A stretch of 64,000 nt of DNA from the NCBI RefSeq assembly GCF_900312745.1, contig NZ_OMPD01000014.1:1798001-1862000 (forward strand), written 5' to 3'. Source of the stretch: Aquimarina sp. AU58. GTDB taxonomy: Bacteria; Bacteroidota; Bacteroidia; Flavobacteriales; Flavobacteriaceae. Each line of letters opens with the position of its first letter. Within the stretch, counting starts at the first letter, position 1. A program made the position numbers and the translations under genes. This document shows, one piece after another, positions 26,402 through 36,581 of the stretch. The notes beneath the pieces are model-generated. The model was not told where the DNA came from. It saw only the letters and a list, made by a program, of their open reading frames with translations, and made no database searches.

Positions 26402-27643
26402 TTAAGACTTTTTGATTTTATTTCTTAGATATTCTGTGCTAATGATCAAAAGAAGACTTATTCCGAATAGAGGAAATACAATGGCCAAAATTCCTATCGA
26501 TATTATGATTCCATACCCGATTTTGAAGGTTACAGGTACTTTTGGGACTCCCCAATTTCCTTTACGTTTTCGTAATATATAAGAAACCAATGCCGAGATG
26601 CTCATTATAGTTAATGCTATCGCAGTTAGTAACATCAACCACCAGCTCCAGGCTCCAAACTCTCCTTGATGAAATGCCATAACCCACATTCGACCACGCA
26701 TTAAAACCCCTACGTCATCCCAATTATTAGATAGAATTTGCTTGCCAGAATATTGATCAAAATGAACCTTTTTTTGAGTATTCAGATCCGATGGATTTGT
26801 ATTAGACACGCTAAAAACACTTTTAGGGTCTTTTGGAAAATGAACGAATATTGTTCCAGGAAGGTGTAGTGCCTCTGCTTTGGCTGCCATCTGATCTAAT
26901 GTTAACGCATCTCCTTTATCTTTTGATTGTAATTGATGTCCTTTCCATGTAATTGGGTAGCCTGTATTGGTTATTTTCTGAAGATTTTTAAAATTTTCAC
27001 CAACTACATCTGTCCAGGGAAAACCACCGGCCAGAATAAGGAGTAATAATCCAGAAATCCAAAATCCTGTAATTGCATGTATATCTCTATAAAATGTTCT
27101 CTTTCCCTCGTTTGTTCTGGGTATAAAAACACCTTTTATTTTGCGACCGCGATCGGGCCACCAAACGTATAATCCGGTGAGTATTAGAACCACCATCCAA
27201 CTAGCAATAAGTTCAACGATTTTGGTTCCAAATTTACCCACGAGCAATTCACCGTGCAGTTTTCTGATTTTAAACATGTTAGTGTCTCTGGTGATGATTT
27301 CTCCAGAAACATCTCCCGAATATGGATTTACATACAAACTGCTTTTACCACCAAAACGTCCTGATATAAACTCAGTGGCCTGGTTCGCAGTAGAAGTTAG
27401 AACCATTGTATTGGGTTTCTTTATAGCATTTTTGTTTGCGATTTCCCACTGTTTTTGAAGAGAAATAGGAGCCCCTTGTACAACGACTTCTTTAATGTCT
27501 TTATGTTTCGAAGCTTCATAATCTGCTTTAAATAAATATATTCCTCCAGTTATAGAAAGTATAATGATAAACGGAAGAGATATTAATCCAGCAATGAAGT
27601 GCCATTTCCAAAGCCATTGATTTAATTTTTGATTTTTTTTCAT
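26402..27643 (-). CDS. PepSY-associated membrane protein (possible iron-siderophore reductase type)
   Basis: 413 residues with four membrane helices (~18-40, ~140-165, ~185-210, ~335-360) plus a final hydrophobic pair. The layout KWHFIAGLISLPFIIILSITGGIYLF, then a periplasmic PepSY segment, then RKLHGELLVGKFG...VLILTGLYVWWP and RTFYRDIHAITGFW fits the PepSY-TM family. Its conserved His residues resemble those of inner-membrane proteins thought to reduce siderophore-bound iron. It lies 53 bases after a TonB-dependent receptor in the same direction, the usual arrangement for iron uptake. Confidence 0.85.
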   Translation of the reverse strand: MKKNQKLNQWLWKWHFIAGLISLPFIIILSITGGIYLFKADYEASKHKDIKEVVVQGAPISLQKQWEIANKNAIKKPNTMVLTSTANQATEFISGRFGGKSSLYVNPYSGDVSGEIITRDTNMFKIRKLHGELLVGKFGTKIVELIASWMVVLILTGLYVWWPDRGRKIKGVFIPRTNEGKRTFYRDIHAITGFWISGLLLLILAGGFPWTDVVGENFKNLQKITNTGYPITWKGHQLQSKDKGDALTLDQMAAKAEALHLPGTIFVHFPKDPKSVFSVSNTNPSDLNTQKKVHFDQYSGKQILSNNWDDVGVLMRGRMWVMAFHQGEFGAWSWWLMLLTAIALTIMSISALVSYILRKRKGNWGVPKVPVTFKIGYGIIISIGILAIVFPLFGISLLLIISTEYLRNKIKKS

Positions 27644-27659
27644 TTCTTAACTAAATTTA

Positions 27660-27690
27660 GTCCTCGCAGGTTTTTAAAATCTGCGAGGAC
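27660..27690 (-). other. Intercistronic hairpin between receptor and PepSY genes
   Basis: Perfect 10-base stem GTCCTCGCAG / CTGCGAGGAC with an 11-base AT-rich loop. It lies in the 53-base gap between the receptor stop and the PepSY start. No T tract follows on the minus strand, so partial termination or mRNA processing and stabilisation are likelier than full termination. Confidence 0.55.
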
Positions 27691-27696
27691 TGGTTA

Positions 27697-30030
27697 TTAG
27701 AAGGTATACTTCACTCCAAGGTGAAAAGCTCTTGGATTCCCAATCGTAAAACTATTTTCTCCTCTAAATCTATTAAATGAGGCTCTGGCTGCATACAACT
27801 CATCAAAAACATTAAGTGCATGACCCCATATTTCGAAACTTTTATAATGAATGGTAGCTCTAAGGTTAAAAACAGAATGTCCATCATAGGTTGCAGTATC
27901 AAAAGTGCCATCTTCGTTGTCTATCTGATTTTCAAAACTGGTATTGTATTTACCTACCAATTCGTGTTCTGCCGTTATACTAAATCCAAAATTGTTTTTG
28001 TAATTCTTACGATAGGTAATTAAAGAAGTTCCCAATAGATTGGGAGCTGTTTCTCTGTCGGTATCAGAATAGTCAATTCCTCTATCATAAAACTCTACAT
28101 AACGATGCTGTGCATAACTACCATTATGAGTTATCGATAACCCTTCTATAGGGATCCAGGTTATACCGTACTCAATACCATATGATTGGGTTTTACCAGC
28201 ATTGGTGCTAAAAAAGTTATCATCCTGATCTCTTAAGGTGATTAAGGTGTTTTGCCCTTCGAGAAGATAAATAGCAGCATCTAATTTTAATTTTGAAGGA
28301 ATAGTAAAATAACCTCCAAGTTCGTAATTATGATAACGACTTGGTTTTATACCTAATAGTTCATTTCGATTGCGATACAATGTAGAAACCTGAGGAGGTG
28401 CAAATCCTTGTGAATAGTTTGCATACACCCCGGTTTTTGTATTAAAGTTATAATTGACACCTAACTTTGGAGTTAGATTATTAAAATTATCGACAGCATC
28501 ATTTACGCCTACGGTTTCGACTTGATTGTCATAATCGTATTCAAAACCATCATAACGTAGTGCTGCAGTAACTTTTAAGGCTTCTACAGGTGATATCTCA
28601 TATTGAAAAAAACCTGCATAATTAAAGATGTTAGCTTTATAATTAAGGATAAAATCTCTAGAATTAACAGCATACTCCAAGTTTCTTCCTGTTTCGGGAT
28701 CCACAACGACTTGTATGGTCTCTGCTACATAATCTTGTGGTGAGTAATCTGCAGTAGTACCAATGATTAATGAAGAATTGGCAAAGTTGAAATCTAACTT
28801 ATGCTGAATTAACCCTACAAAGCTTTTAAACTGATTAGAGTTTACTTCTCCCGAGCCTAATCCTGTTAATTGCCCCTGATTTCTAAATTGACGTATTCTA
28901 TAGGAAGGAATTTGATCCATTCGATTATTTCTAACCATAAAATTGAATGAAGTCTTACTAGTATTGCTCCAAAATTTGTCTAGTGTAGCTCTGACTCTAA
29001 ATGTAATTGCTTCTCTTTCAGTAAACGTTTGATCACTTTCATAATTTCCTTCATTGTAATCGGTTTCACTTAGAGAACCAGACATGTCAGATCGATAATC
29101 TACAAGATCAAAAACAGTTGTCCATCTCGCAGTTTCGGTAATATCATACACTGTTTTAAAAGTAACAGCCAACTTTTCATAATCGCTATGCTCTATAGGA
29201 CCATCTTTTCGATTTACATGGTGGCTACCCAAATAAAAACCGAAGTTTTCACTGGTTTGATCAGAAATTTCAAACTCATATCGTGTTAGCCCTAAGTCAT
29301 TAATTTGAAAACCAATACCGCCACTAAGTTTTTCTGTTGGGTTTTTGGTAATAAAATTAAAACTACCTCCGATAGCTTCGCTACCATAAATACTTGAAGC
29401 AGGACCTTTTAATACTTCAACACGACCAAAAGAGGTATTGTTCATCTCTAATAATGCGTTATGATTAAATACCGAAGTAGGTCGAATTTGCATACCATCT
29501 TCCAGATATAAGAACAACGCTTTTGTAGAAATAGGAGTACGAACAGCCATAAAATGTTGTTCATTACTTGCTGATCGTGAAGTAGACATAAATACTCCAG
29601 GCACCTGATTTACCAATTGATCGATGCCGAAGGCTTTGGTTTCGGCAATTGCCTGTGTATGTATTGAAGCAATAGATCCCGGTACTTCAGAACGTTTTTG
29701 AATTTCTCTACTGGCAGAGGTTACCAAAACTTCTTCTAAGGCTACATTATCTTCTGCTAATCTAATGGTATTAAATACATTTGTTAAATTTACTTTTTTG
29801 GGGATATATCCCAGAAAACTAATAGTGACTTCTGTAGAGTTTTCTAATGTAATTTTAAAAACTCCTTCCGAGTTACTCATTACTCCATTAGTGGAACTAT
29901 TAGATTCAATAATAGTTGCCCCTGATAATGGATTGTTAGTATGATCTACTATTTTTCCTTTATATGATTGTTGTGTATAGCCGTATACTCCTAAACATAG
30001 GGTAACTGCATAAACTAATATGTTTTTCAT
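27697..30030 (-). CDS. TonB-dependent receptor, siderophore/iron type
   Basis: 777 residues. Signal peptide, then a carboxypeptidase-like beta domain (~22-100, YKGKIVDHTNNPLSGATI), a plug (~108-225) with the TonB-box-like ELEEVLVTSA region, VNQVPGVFMSTSR and RVEVLKGPASSIYGSEAIGG, then a 22-strand barrel ending FHLGVKYTF. Length and plug resemble iron-complex receptors rather than SusC (no SusD partner). With the PepSY gene downstream, uptake of an iron chelate is the best guess; the ligand cannot be read from sequence. Confidence 0.9.
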   Translation of the reverse strand: MKNILVYAVTLCLGVYGYTQQSYKGKIVDHTNNPLSGATIIESNSSTNGVMSNSEGVFKITLENSTEVTISFLGYIPKKVNLTNVFNTIRLAEDNVALEEVLVTSASREIQKRSEVPGSIASIHTQAIAETKAFGIDQLVNQVPGVFMSTSRSASNEQHFMAVRTPISTKALFLYLEDGMQIRPTSVFNHNALLEMNNTSFGRVEVLKGPASSIYGSEAIGGSFNFITKNPTEKLSGGIGFQINDLGLTRYEFEISDQTSENFGFYLGSHHVNRKDGPIEHSDYEKLAVTFKTVYDITETARWTTVFDLVDYRSDMSGSLSETDYNEGNYESDQTFTEREAITFRVRATLDKFWSNTSKTSFNFMVRNNRMDQIPSYRIRQFRNQGQLTGLGSGEVNSNQFKSFVGLIQHKLDFNFANSSLIIGTTADYSPQDYVAETIQVVVDPETGRNLEYAVNSRDFILNYKANIFNYAGFFQYEISPVEALKVTAALRYDGFEYDYDNQVETVGVNDAVDNFNNLTPKLGVNYNFNTKTGVYANYSQGFAPPQVSTLYRNRNELLGIKPSRYHNYELGGYFTIPSKLKLDAAIYLLEGQNTLITLRDQDDNFFSTNAGKTQSYGIEYGITWIPIEGLSITHNGSYAQHRYVEFYDRGIDYSDTDRETAPNLLGTSLITYRKNYKNNFGFSITAEHELVGKYNTSFENQIDNEDGTFDTATYDGHSVFNLRATIHYKSFEIWGHALNVFDELYAARASFNRFRGENSFTIGNPRAFHLGVKYTF

Positions 30031-30365
30031 TGTATATAATGAGTTGCAATGACGATTCTTTCCTAATTATTAGGATACCATTAAAAACACCACGCTTTTA
30101 GGCGTAGTAAGTCGAAAACAAATAGTCTGAACTCAAAAACCTTTTCATACAGAACCAAACAAAGAGCCTAACTTTTTCTTTGTCGAGGTACATAGGTCGA
30201 TGATTTTTGAATTTTACTATGTGTTTATTCAACTAAAAATCTTAGTACTGATACCAGAAAGTATCGTCTTTTAAATATTAAAAAATGTTGAATTTTTTGT
30301 AATAGTAATGTTTGAATAAGAACAAACGATCTATTCAAAAATTAAATTCAAAATATGGTATGTAA
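30031..30365. promoter_or_regulatory. 335-base leader of the TonB receptor with a small palindrome
   Basis: No reading frame stands out. At 30061-30075, 30 bases before the receptor start, TCCTAATTATTAGGA forms a near-perfect palindrome (7-base arms, 1-base centre) and is a candidate repressor site, for example for an iron regulator. This is inference. A weak hairpin lies near 30095. Confidence 0.35.
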
Positions 30366-30752
30366 TTAAGAAAAGATATACTCGGGAGGGTGGTCAATAT
30401 CTTTGGAAATCGTTTTTAGATAACAGTTTTTTAATTTCCAGTTCTGAGTATGTTCAGCAACAAACGGACTTGTGTTTTTTATTTGTATTGTGTTTTCCTG
30501 AAAAAATAACGGAATAAAAGCTTCCGTTATAATAGTAATGTCAGAATTTTCTTTTGATGATTGTGTTTTTGCCTTCATTTGACTCATCAAATAACATTTA
30601 CCATTACAATTAAGACGAGGGCGTTCTTTATTTACACAATATTTTTCTACAATAATATCGATATTAAGTTGGTAGTAGAGTACAGTACTGATTTCCATAG
30701 CGGGGCGTATGGCAAAAGAAAAAAATAACAATATGGAGAATAGAATTCTCAT
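30366..30752 (-). CDS. Small exported protein with CNGKC motif
   Basis: 128 residues from the Met at 30752 (MRILFSILLFFSFAIRPAME, a good signal or anchor); the frame is open for 21 more residues to 30815, but that stretch adds no signal. The core VEKYCVNKERPRLNCNGKCYLMSQM is a pattern I recognise from small Bacteroidota proteins of unknown function that often stand beside metal-related receptor genes. The three Cys and later His residues suggest metal or redox chemistry, though no function is established. It lies upstream of the TonB receptor on the same strand, separated by 335 bases. Confidence 0.65.
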   Translation of the reverse strand: MRILFSILLFFSFAIRPAMEISTVLYYQLNIDIIVEKYCVNKERPRLNCNGKCYLMSQMKAKTQSSKENSDITIITEAFIPLFFQENTIQIKNTSPFVAEHTQNWKLKNCYLKTISKDIDHPPEYIFS

Positions 30753-31427
30753 CAGTATGCATAAAATTTCGTGCAAAAATACAAATTTGGATGGTTCTTT
30801 TATTCTAAAAAACAAATAAGCTGTTCTAAGCTCGTAAAATAAATGTTTTTCTTTGATCGAACTTCTCCTGATTATAAGCTTGTTTGATTTATGAAATACT
30901 ATTTGCGCTATTAAAAAAGATAAACGATCAAATTAAGGTTAACATTAAATCAACTTTGGATAATATACTATTGATAATCATTTTTTAAATCAACTAATTT
31001 TATATCAACTAAGAAACACAAACTTTAAAACAATGAAAAACAATCAACTACATTCGTTTTCGGAACATAAGAACGAAATTATTCCTACACTTCAAGGTGT
31101 TTATGAAGATACTGGCTCAGCATAATTGTTTGGGCGTGATTTATTTTTAAACACACACACACTTTGGTTTTTGCATATAACAAAAAGGCAAAGATACATC
31201 TAGTAAACGGTAAATAGCATATCCGTTTATATTAGAGGTAGAAAGACTACTGATTTATGGTGTTGTATTATCTATAAACGACCTCATAAAGGGCTTATCA
31301 TTTATTTTCGAGTATAAAGAATATCCTTTACTCTCGAGAAATACTTATTTATTTAAAACTTAACTTATATATCCTGATCGATAAACCTATATAAAAGATC
31401 GAGGGATATTTTATTTACACAAATCTT
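30753..31427. other. 675-base spacer upstream of the collagenase gene
   Basis: AT-rich stretch without a long gene. It holds the leftward promoter for the CNGKC protein, a 30-residue frame (31033-31125), a 7-base stem TAAACGG / CCGTTTA (31204-31210, 31223-31229) and an imperfect inverted repeat near 31310-31345 (CGAG...CTCG) shortly before the collagenase gene. None of these could be assigned to a known regulator. Confidence 0.4.
31033..31125 (+). CDS. Possible 30-residue peptide gene
   Basis: ATG to TAA frame reading MKNNQLHSFSEHKNEIIPTL and then QGVYEDTGSA. It is hydrophilic, without signal peptide or Cys. The leader-like first 20 residues and small acidic/Gly-Ser tail resemble the layout of a peptide precursor, but no modification enzyme or exporter lies nearby. 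A chance frame cannot be excluded. Confidence 0.35.
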   Translation: MKNNQLHSFSEHKNEIIPTLQGVYEDTGSA

Positions 31428-34400
31428 ATGAAATCTTTACAGTATTCTCTATTTGAGAAAAAAACAATGTGGCTACTTTTTGGCCTTATAATGATAATCC
31501 AATTATCATTTGCTCAACACCACAAACCGATACCCAAGTCGTCAAATCATTCATCTGATCATTGCTCGAGAGTTTCGCATGAAAATGACGGCCATATTCC
31601 TAGTGTTAAAGCCAAAGACAATACTTTTGGAATCGCTAAAAAAGCAGCATGCCAATATAGTACCAATGCAGAATGGGGGAGTTTGTCTACTTCTGCACTA
31701 ATTAGTGCTATGAGACAAACTCATGATTATGATTGTTACAGGGATTTATTTGACTATAGTTCCTATTCAGCTAGTATTTTTTCTAATGCCAAAGTAAAAG
31801 CTGTAGCTAATGAAGTAAGAGGTCTGGCATCCTCTTATAATGGAACCAATAGTACAGGGATATATGGATTAACAATTTACCTGCATATTGCTATTTATCT
31901 GGATTTTAATCAAACGTCGATTGATTTAACACCAGATACTTATAGTACAATACATGAGGCAATCGCCGGTTTGGGAAGTAACTCGTCACTTCTTAAGCAT
32001 AGTGTATATGCTATGGATGTATTACAGGAAATACTTATAGTGGCAGGAGATTTAAAATCACGTCATAAAGCAGCTTCTATTAATCTTTTTGAAAGAGTGT
32101 TACGAGATTTTGCGGTTAACGAAACCTGGAAATCTATTACAGATCCAGATATAGAAAAAGCGTATACTAAAGGGATGAATACGGTTTATAATGCTTTTTA
32201 CAATAGTGTAACTGATGATTTTGTAAACGGACTGGTTAGTGACAAACAATCTATTGACCTGTTAGGAAAGGCAGCAGTGAATAGTGCATTAATTAATAAA
32301 GGAGGAGATTTTCAATATTTATGGCAAAATGCGACCGGTGCATTGGCTATACTAGCAAAATCAGATAAACTTATTGGAGATATACAGGGGCACCTGGCTG
32401 CTATAACCAATTATTTCCCCAAATTATCTCCTAGTTGGGCAAAGGCAAAAATGGCTTTGAATCAATATGGAGATTGTAGTGCGTATAACCTTTGTCAACA
32501 TCCATTATCTATACGGCAAGAAGTAGAAGAGTATTTGTTTCCAAAGACAGTATCTTATGATGATGATAAAATGATCATTCGTACTCCTCTTAGTGATGAA
32601 AAAATACAAAATCTGTATCATGCTGCTAAACAAGTACAAAGTCAGTTTTTTAGATTGGTACAAACAGATGAACCGGTTGCAGGAGATACCAATACTACCA
32701 TTAACATGATTGTTTTTGGATCTAAACAACAATACGATGATTATGCGCCATTGTTATTTGGGATTCGTACCGATAACGGAGGAATGTATCTAGAAGGGAT
32801 TGCGACTTTTTATACCTGGGATCGAACTGTGGGAGTAGAAAGCTCGTTATCTCTGGAATCGTTATTTAGACATGAATATTGTCATTATCTGCAAGGTAGA
32901 TATTTGGTACCAGGTAATTGGGGATCATCAGATATATATAACAATAGTAGATTAGTTTGGTATGAAGAAGGTATGGCCGATTTTTTTGCTGGATCTACAG
33001 ATACCAATGGAGTACAAATGTTAGCACAAAATACCAGAGCTATTATCAATAAAGGGTCGGGTTGGCCTTCTCTTAATACTGTTTTTAACTCGAGCTATAC
33101 GAGTGGAAATTTTTATCATTACACCTACGGAAACGCGGCCTGGTACAATTGGTATCTTAACAATTTTGACTATTTAAAACGTTTTTTTGAGTATACTCGA
33201 AATAATGACATTTCTGGATTTGATAATTTTGTAAGTGAACTTAGAAATAATGGAGAAACTTCGTATAATAATTTCTTAAATAAGGTAAAAAATGAAGAAG
33301 TTACAGGATGGCAACCAACGACCAACTGGTCTGATGATAATCAAATTAGTATAGGAAACCCTTCTGCAATTCAAAATGAAATAGGAAACCTACCCAATAC
33401 CAGTAATATTTCGGTTGCGATGGATGCCGAAAAATCGTATAGACGTTTTAAAATAGAAGGTAAAATAACGGGGTCTGGTGCAGGAGCAGCTCCTAAAGAT
33501 ATTGCTAAACAGCTAGACAATGTTATATTGAAGCTAAGAGAAAATGAACTTGTAAATAATTTTAAATATACTGTAGGGTATTTTAAAAATTTAAATTCAT
33601 CAGGTAGCCGTTCTGCCGATTTTATAATCACAGGGCCACTTAAGGATGCCGATATTAGTGATAATCCGGTAGCAGAGTTTTCGGCTACAAATGTGACTAC
33701 TATTGCAGGAGGGAAAATAGATTTTGTAAACGAATCTACGGGGCATATTACAGGTCTTGACTGGTCTTTTCCTTCTGGATCTCCTTCTAGTGTAACCGAT
33801 CAACAAACGCCACAGATAACATATAATTCTCCAGGAGAGTATAATGTTACTTTAACGGCAAAAGGAACTGCAGGAAGCAGTGATACAAAGACGATTCAGA
33901 ATTATATTAAAGTATACCCTTCTGGTACGAATACATATTGTAGCGCCACCAATAAAGAAGGAGGAGATGATGTACATATCACTAAAATTCAATTAGGTGA
34001 TTTTGAGAATACTTCGGGATATACAACATCTTATGTAGATTATACCTCGTTGGCAGCAATAATACGAACCAATCAAAGTACTACATTAGATATTACAGTA
34101 CAAAACGAACATTGGAGTTATAATGCATTAGGAGTGTGGATTGATTGGAATCAAGATGGAGATTTTGTAGATGCTGGAGAAGAAGTCTTTCATAAATATG
34201 CTGCGGGACCATATAATCAACAAATCACTCCTCCGTCTGGTGCAAAATTAGGCACAACCCGAATGAGGGTACGAATGAGTTATGGAGCAGAAGATAATAT
34301 AACTCCTTGCGGAACGCAAAACAGTATTGGAGAAATTGAAGATTATTCAATTATAGTAACAAATGATCCAGCTCCTGTTAATACTCCTCCTACAATAACA

Positions 34401-36500
34401 TTACTGAAACCTTCTAACGGACAGAATTTTGTTCAAAAAGAAAATATAGCTGTAGAAACTGTTATAAAAGATGATGAAAAAGTCGAAAAAGCAGAATTAA
34501 AAGTAGATGGAGAATTAATTTCTACAGATTATGTAGCTCCTTATCAATGGACTCATATCAATAAATTAAATTTTCTGTCTCCGGGACAACATGAATTAAC
34601 GATCACAGCATATGATAATGATGGTGCAACAGATTCTAAATCGGTAACGATAAATATAGAAAAAGCTCCGATAACCTTTTGTGACGCATCTAATGAAGAT
34701 AGTAAGTTACACATTACTCAGGTGATTTTTGGTGATATCAATAATAGTACAGCTCATAATCCCTATTCGGATCATACCAATTTATCTACAGTTGTTCAAA
34801 AAGGGGAGCAAATTGCATTAACAATAAAGACTATAAATGAACATTGGTCATATAATGCAATTGGGGCTTGGATCGATTGGAATCAGGATGGGGATTTTAT
34901 AGATACAGATGAAGAAGTATTTTCTCTTTACGGCCCTGGACCCTATAATGGTACAGTAACGGTGCCTTCTTCTGCCTTAACAGGGACTCCATTACGAATG
35001 AGAGTGCGAATGGGGTATGGATCTAAAGATAAAATAAACCCTTGCGGAAATGATACGTATTTGGGTGAAGTAGAAGATTATACGGTGTATGTTGGAAATA
35101 GCACAGCACCCACTTGTAATGATGGTATCCAAAATGGAGATGAAACCGGTGTAGATTGTGGGGGTTCATGTACTCCTTGCCAGACAACACCTACCTGTAA
35201 TGATGGTATTCAAAACGGAGATGAAACTGGTGTAGATTGTGGTGGTTCATGTACTCCTTGTGCTACTTTGACTTACTGTGCGGCTAATGGTAATGACCCA
35301 TCTGCAGAACATATTGGTCGAGTTCAATTAGGAGCTATTGATAAAATTTCTGCAGCAGGAAGTGGAGGGTATAATGATTTTACTTCTGTATCTACAGCCT
35401 TGTCTAAAGGAACTGCACATACTATCACTATAACACCAAAATGGGCCAGTACAGTTTACTCTGAAGCGTATAGCGTATGGATTGATTATAATCAGGATGG
35501 GGATTTTGAAGACCCTAATGAACAAGTTTGGAGCAAAGCGGCATCAAAAGATACTTCTGTGAGTGGAAGTTTCACAATTCCTGATGGTGCAAAAAATGGA
35601 AATACCAGAATGAGAGTATCAATGAGATACAATGCAGCCCCATCACCATGTGGTTCCTTTGATTACGGAGAAGTTGAGGATTATACCATCTCTATAGGAA
35701 CAGGTTCTACTCCTACTTGTAATGATGGTATCCAGAATGGAGATGAAACCGGAGTAGATTGTGGTGGTTCATGTACTCCTTGTACTACAGATACAGGAGT
35801 GGTCTATGTAGATATTAATGATATAACCGTTACCTCATCAAATACCTGGGAATTTTTTAGAATAGAAACTGGAGATAATAAAGATTATGGTGCCTGGTAC
35901 ACTAGTAATTCTGTGAGATTGGTTACTTATGATAAAGACCTTGTTTGTGTAGGTGCTAGTAAAAATGTGACATTAATAGGTGAGGGGGTAGGAATTGATA
36001 GTGCCAGTAATTTTAGAGCAGAATCTAATAGCTACATTATAAGTTCTTCAGATTATACCGATTGGAAGGGAAAATCTGGCTTTGTAGGGTTTACTTTTAA
36101 AATTAGCGGTAATACACATTATGGGTGGTTTCATATATCTGTAGCTAATGATGGCTTATCTTACACTATTTTGGATTATGCATATCAGACGAATCCAAAT
36201 CAGACGATTACTACCAAAGTAATGGGAGTTAAAAATCGTAATGAGTATAGCTTAGGTAAAACCATCACTATTTCTCCTAATCCATTTACCGAGAATTTTG
36301 TGATCAATACATCAACATTGGATAAGAGGGATTTAGTAGTAAAAGTTTATGACCTACAAGGAAAATTGTTGATCGATAAAAAATATGGAAAAAATCCTGG
36401 ACAAATAACTCTGGGTGAACAGATCAAAATGTCTGGAAGTTATTTTGTGAAAATAATGACAGATACAAAAATAGAAACATTACAAATCCTTAAATATTAG
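31428..36500 (+). CDS. M9-type collagenase with PKD, GEVED repeats and T9SS sorting domain
   Basis: A 1690-residue secreted zinc metallopeptidase. Signal peptide 1-30 (MIIQLSFAQ). The collagenase module covers ~50-700: zinc motif HEYCHYLQG (His482, Glu483, His486) and downstream WYEEGMADFF (third ligand Glu513 or Glu514), as in peptidase family M9. Then a PKD domain (~755-835), three GEVED domains (~837-981, ~1084-1222, ~1283-1425) each with IDWNQDGDF or IDYNQDGDF, an Ig-like module (~985-1080), three copies of a Cys-rich TCNDGIQNGDETGVDCGG unit (at ~1228, ~1255 and ~1429), a beta-rich domain (~1458-1600) and a type A T9SS tail. Probable role: degradation of collagen-like or other animal protein outside the cell. 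Confidence 0.9.
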   Translation: MKSLQYSLFEKKTMWLLFGLIMIIQLSFAQHHKPIPKSSNHSSDHCSRVSHENDGHIPSVKAKDNTFGIAKKAACQYSTNAEWGSLSTSALISAMRQTHDYDCYRDLFDYSSYSASIFSNAKVKAVANEVRGLASSYNGTNSTGIYGLTIYLHIAIYLDFNQTSIDLTPDTYSTIHEAIAGLGSNSSLLKHSVYAMDVLQEILIVAGDLKSRHKAASINLFERVLRDFAVNETWKSITDPDIEKAYTKGMNTVYNAFYNSVTDDFVNGLVSDKQSIDLLGKAAVNSALINKGGDFQYLWQNATGALAILAKSDKLIGDIQGHLAAITNYFPKLSPSWAKAKMALNQYGDCSAYNLCQHPLSIRQEVEEYLFPKTVSYDDDKMIIRTPLSDEKIQNLYHAAKQVQSQFFRLVQTDEPVAGDTNTTINMIVFGSKQQYDDYAPLLFGIRTDNGGMYLEGIATFYTWDRTVGVESSLSLESLFRHEYCHYLQGRYLVPGNWGSSDIYNNSRLVWYEEGMADFFAGSTDTNGVQMLAQNTRAIINKGSGWPSLNTVFNSSYTSGNFYHYTYGNAAWYNWYLNNFDYLKRFFEYTRNNDISGFDNFVSELRNNGETSYNNFLNKVKNEEVTGWQPTTNWSDDNQISIGNPSAIQNEIGNLPNTSNISVAMDAEKSYRRFKIEGKITGSGAGAAPKDIAKQLDNVILKLRENELVNNFKYTVGYFKNLNSSGSRSADFIITGPLKDADISDNPVAEFSATNVTTIAGGKIDFVNESTGHITGLDWSFPSGSPSSVTDQQTPQITYNSPGEYNVTLTAKGTAGSSDTKTIQNYIKVYPSGTNTYCSATNKEGGDDVHITKIQLGDFENTSGYTTSYVDYTSLAAIIRTNQSTTLDITVQNEHWSYNALGVWIDWNQDGDFVDAGEEVFHKYAAGPYNQQITPPSGAKLGTTRMRVRMSYGAEDNITPCGTQNSIGEIEDYSIIVTNDPAPVNTPPTITLLKPSNGQNFVQKENIAVETVIKDDEKVEKAELKVDGELISTDYVAPYQWTHINKLNFLSPGQHELTITAYDNDGATDSKSVTINIEKAPITFCDASNEDSKLHITQVIFGDINNSTAHNPYSDHTNLSTVVQKGEQIALTIKTINEHWSYNAIGAWIDWNQDGDFIDTDEEVFSLYGPGPYNGTVTVPSSALTGTPLRMRVRMGYGSKDKINPCGNDTYLGEVEDYTVYVGNSTAPTCNDGIQNGDETGVDCGGSCTPCQTTPTCNDGIQNGDETGVDCGGSCTPCATLTYCAANGNDPSAEHIGRVQLGAIDKISAAGSGGYNDFTSVSTALSKGTAHTITITPKWASTVYSEAYSVWIDYNQDGDFEDPNEQVWSKAASKDTSVSGSFTIPDGAKNGNTRMRVSMRYNAAPSPCGSFDYGEVEDYTISIGTGSTPTCNDGIQNGDETGVDCGGSCTPCTTDTGVVYVDINDITVTSSNTWEFFRIETGDNKDYGAWYTSNSVRLVTYDKDLVCVGASKNVTLIGEGVGIDSASNFRAESNSYIISSSDYTDWKGKSGFVGFTFKISGNTHYGWFHISVANDGLSYTILDYAYQTNPNQTITTKVMGVKNRNEYSLGKTITISPNPFTENFVINTSTLDKRDLVVKVYDLQGKLLIDKKYGKNPGQITLGEQIKMSGSYFVKIMTDTKIETLQILKY

Positions 36501-36530
36501 TTTAAGGTATAAATTAGGTTTGTTATTATA

Positions 36531-36560
36531 AAAGGCTGTCTGAAAAGGCAGCCTTTATTA
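36531..36560 (+). terminator. Terminator of the collagenase gene
   Basis: Stem AAAGGCTG / CAGCCTTT (36531-36538, 36549-36556) flanked by A-rich and T-rich sides, 30 bases after the stop. It also serves as a plausible end for the converging GNAT gene. Confidence 0.75.
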
Positions 36561-36581
36561 TAAGCTATATAGATATTAAAC

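Noticed and set aside
30091..30115. Hairpin near the TonB receptor leader as a terminator or riboswitch
   Set aside because: The stem is only 4-5 base pairs and has no supporting structure or known motif.
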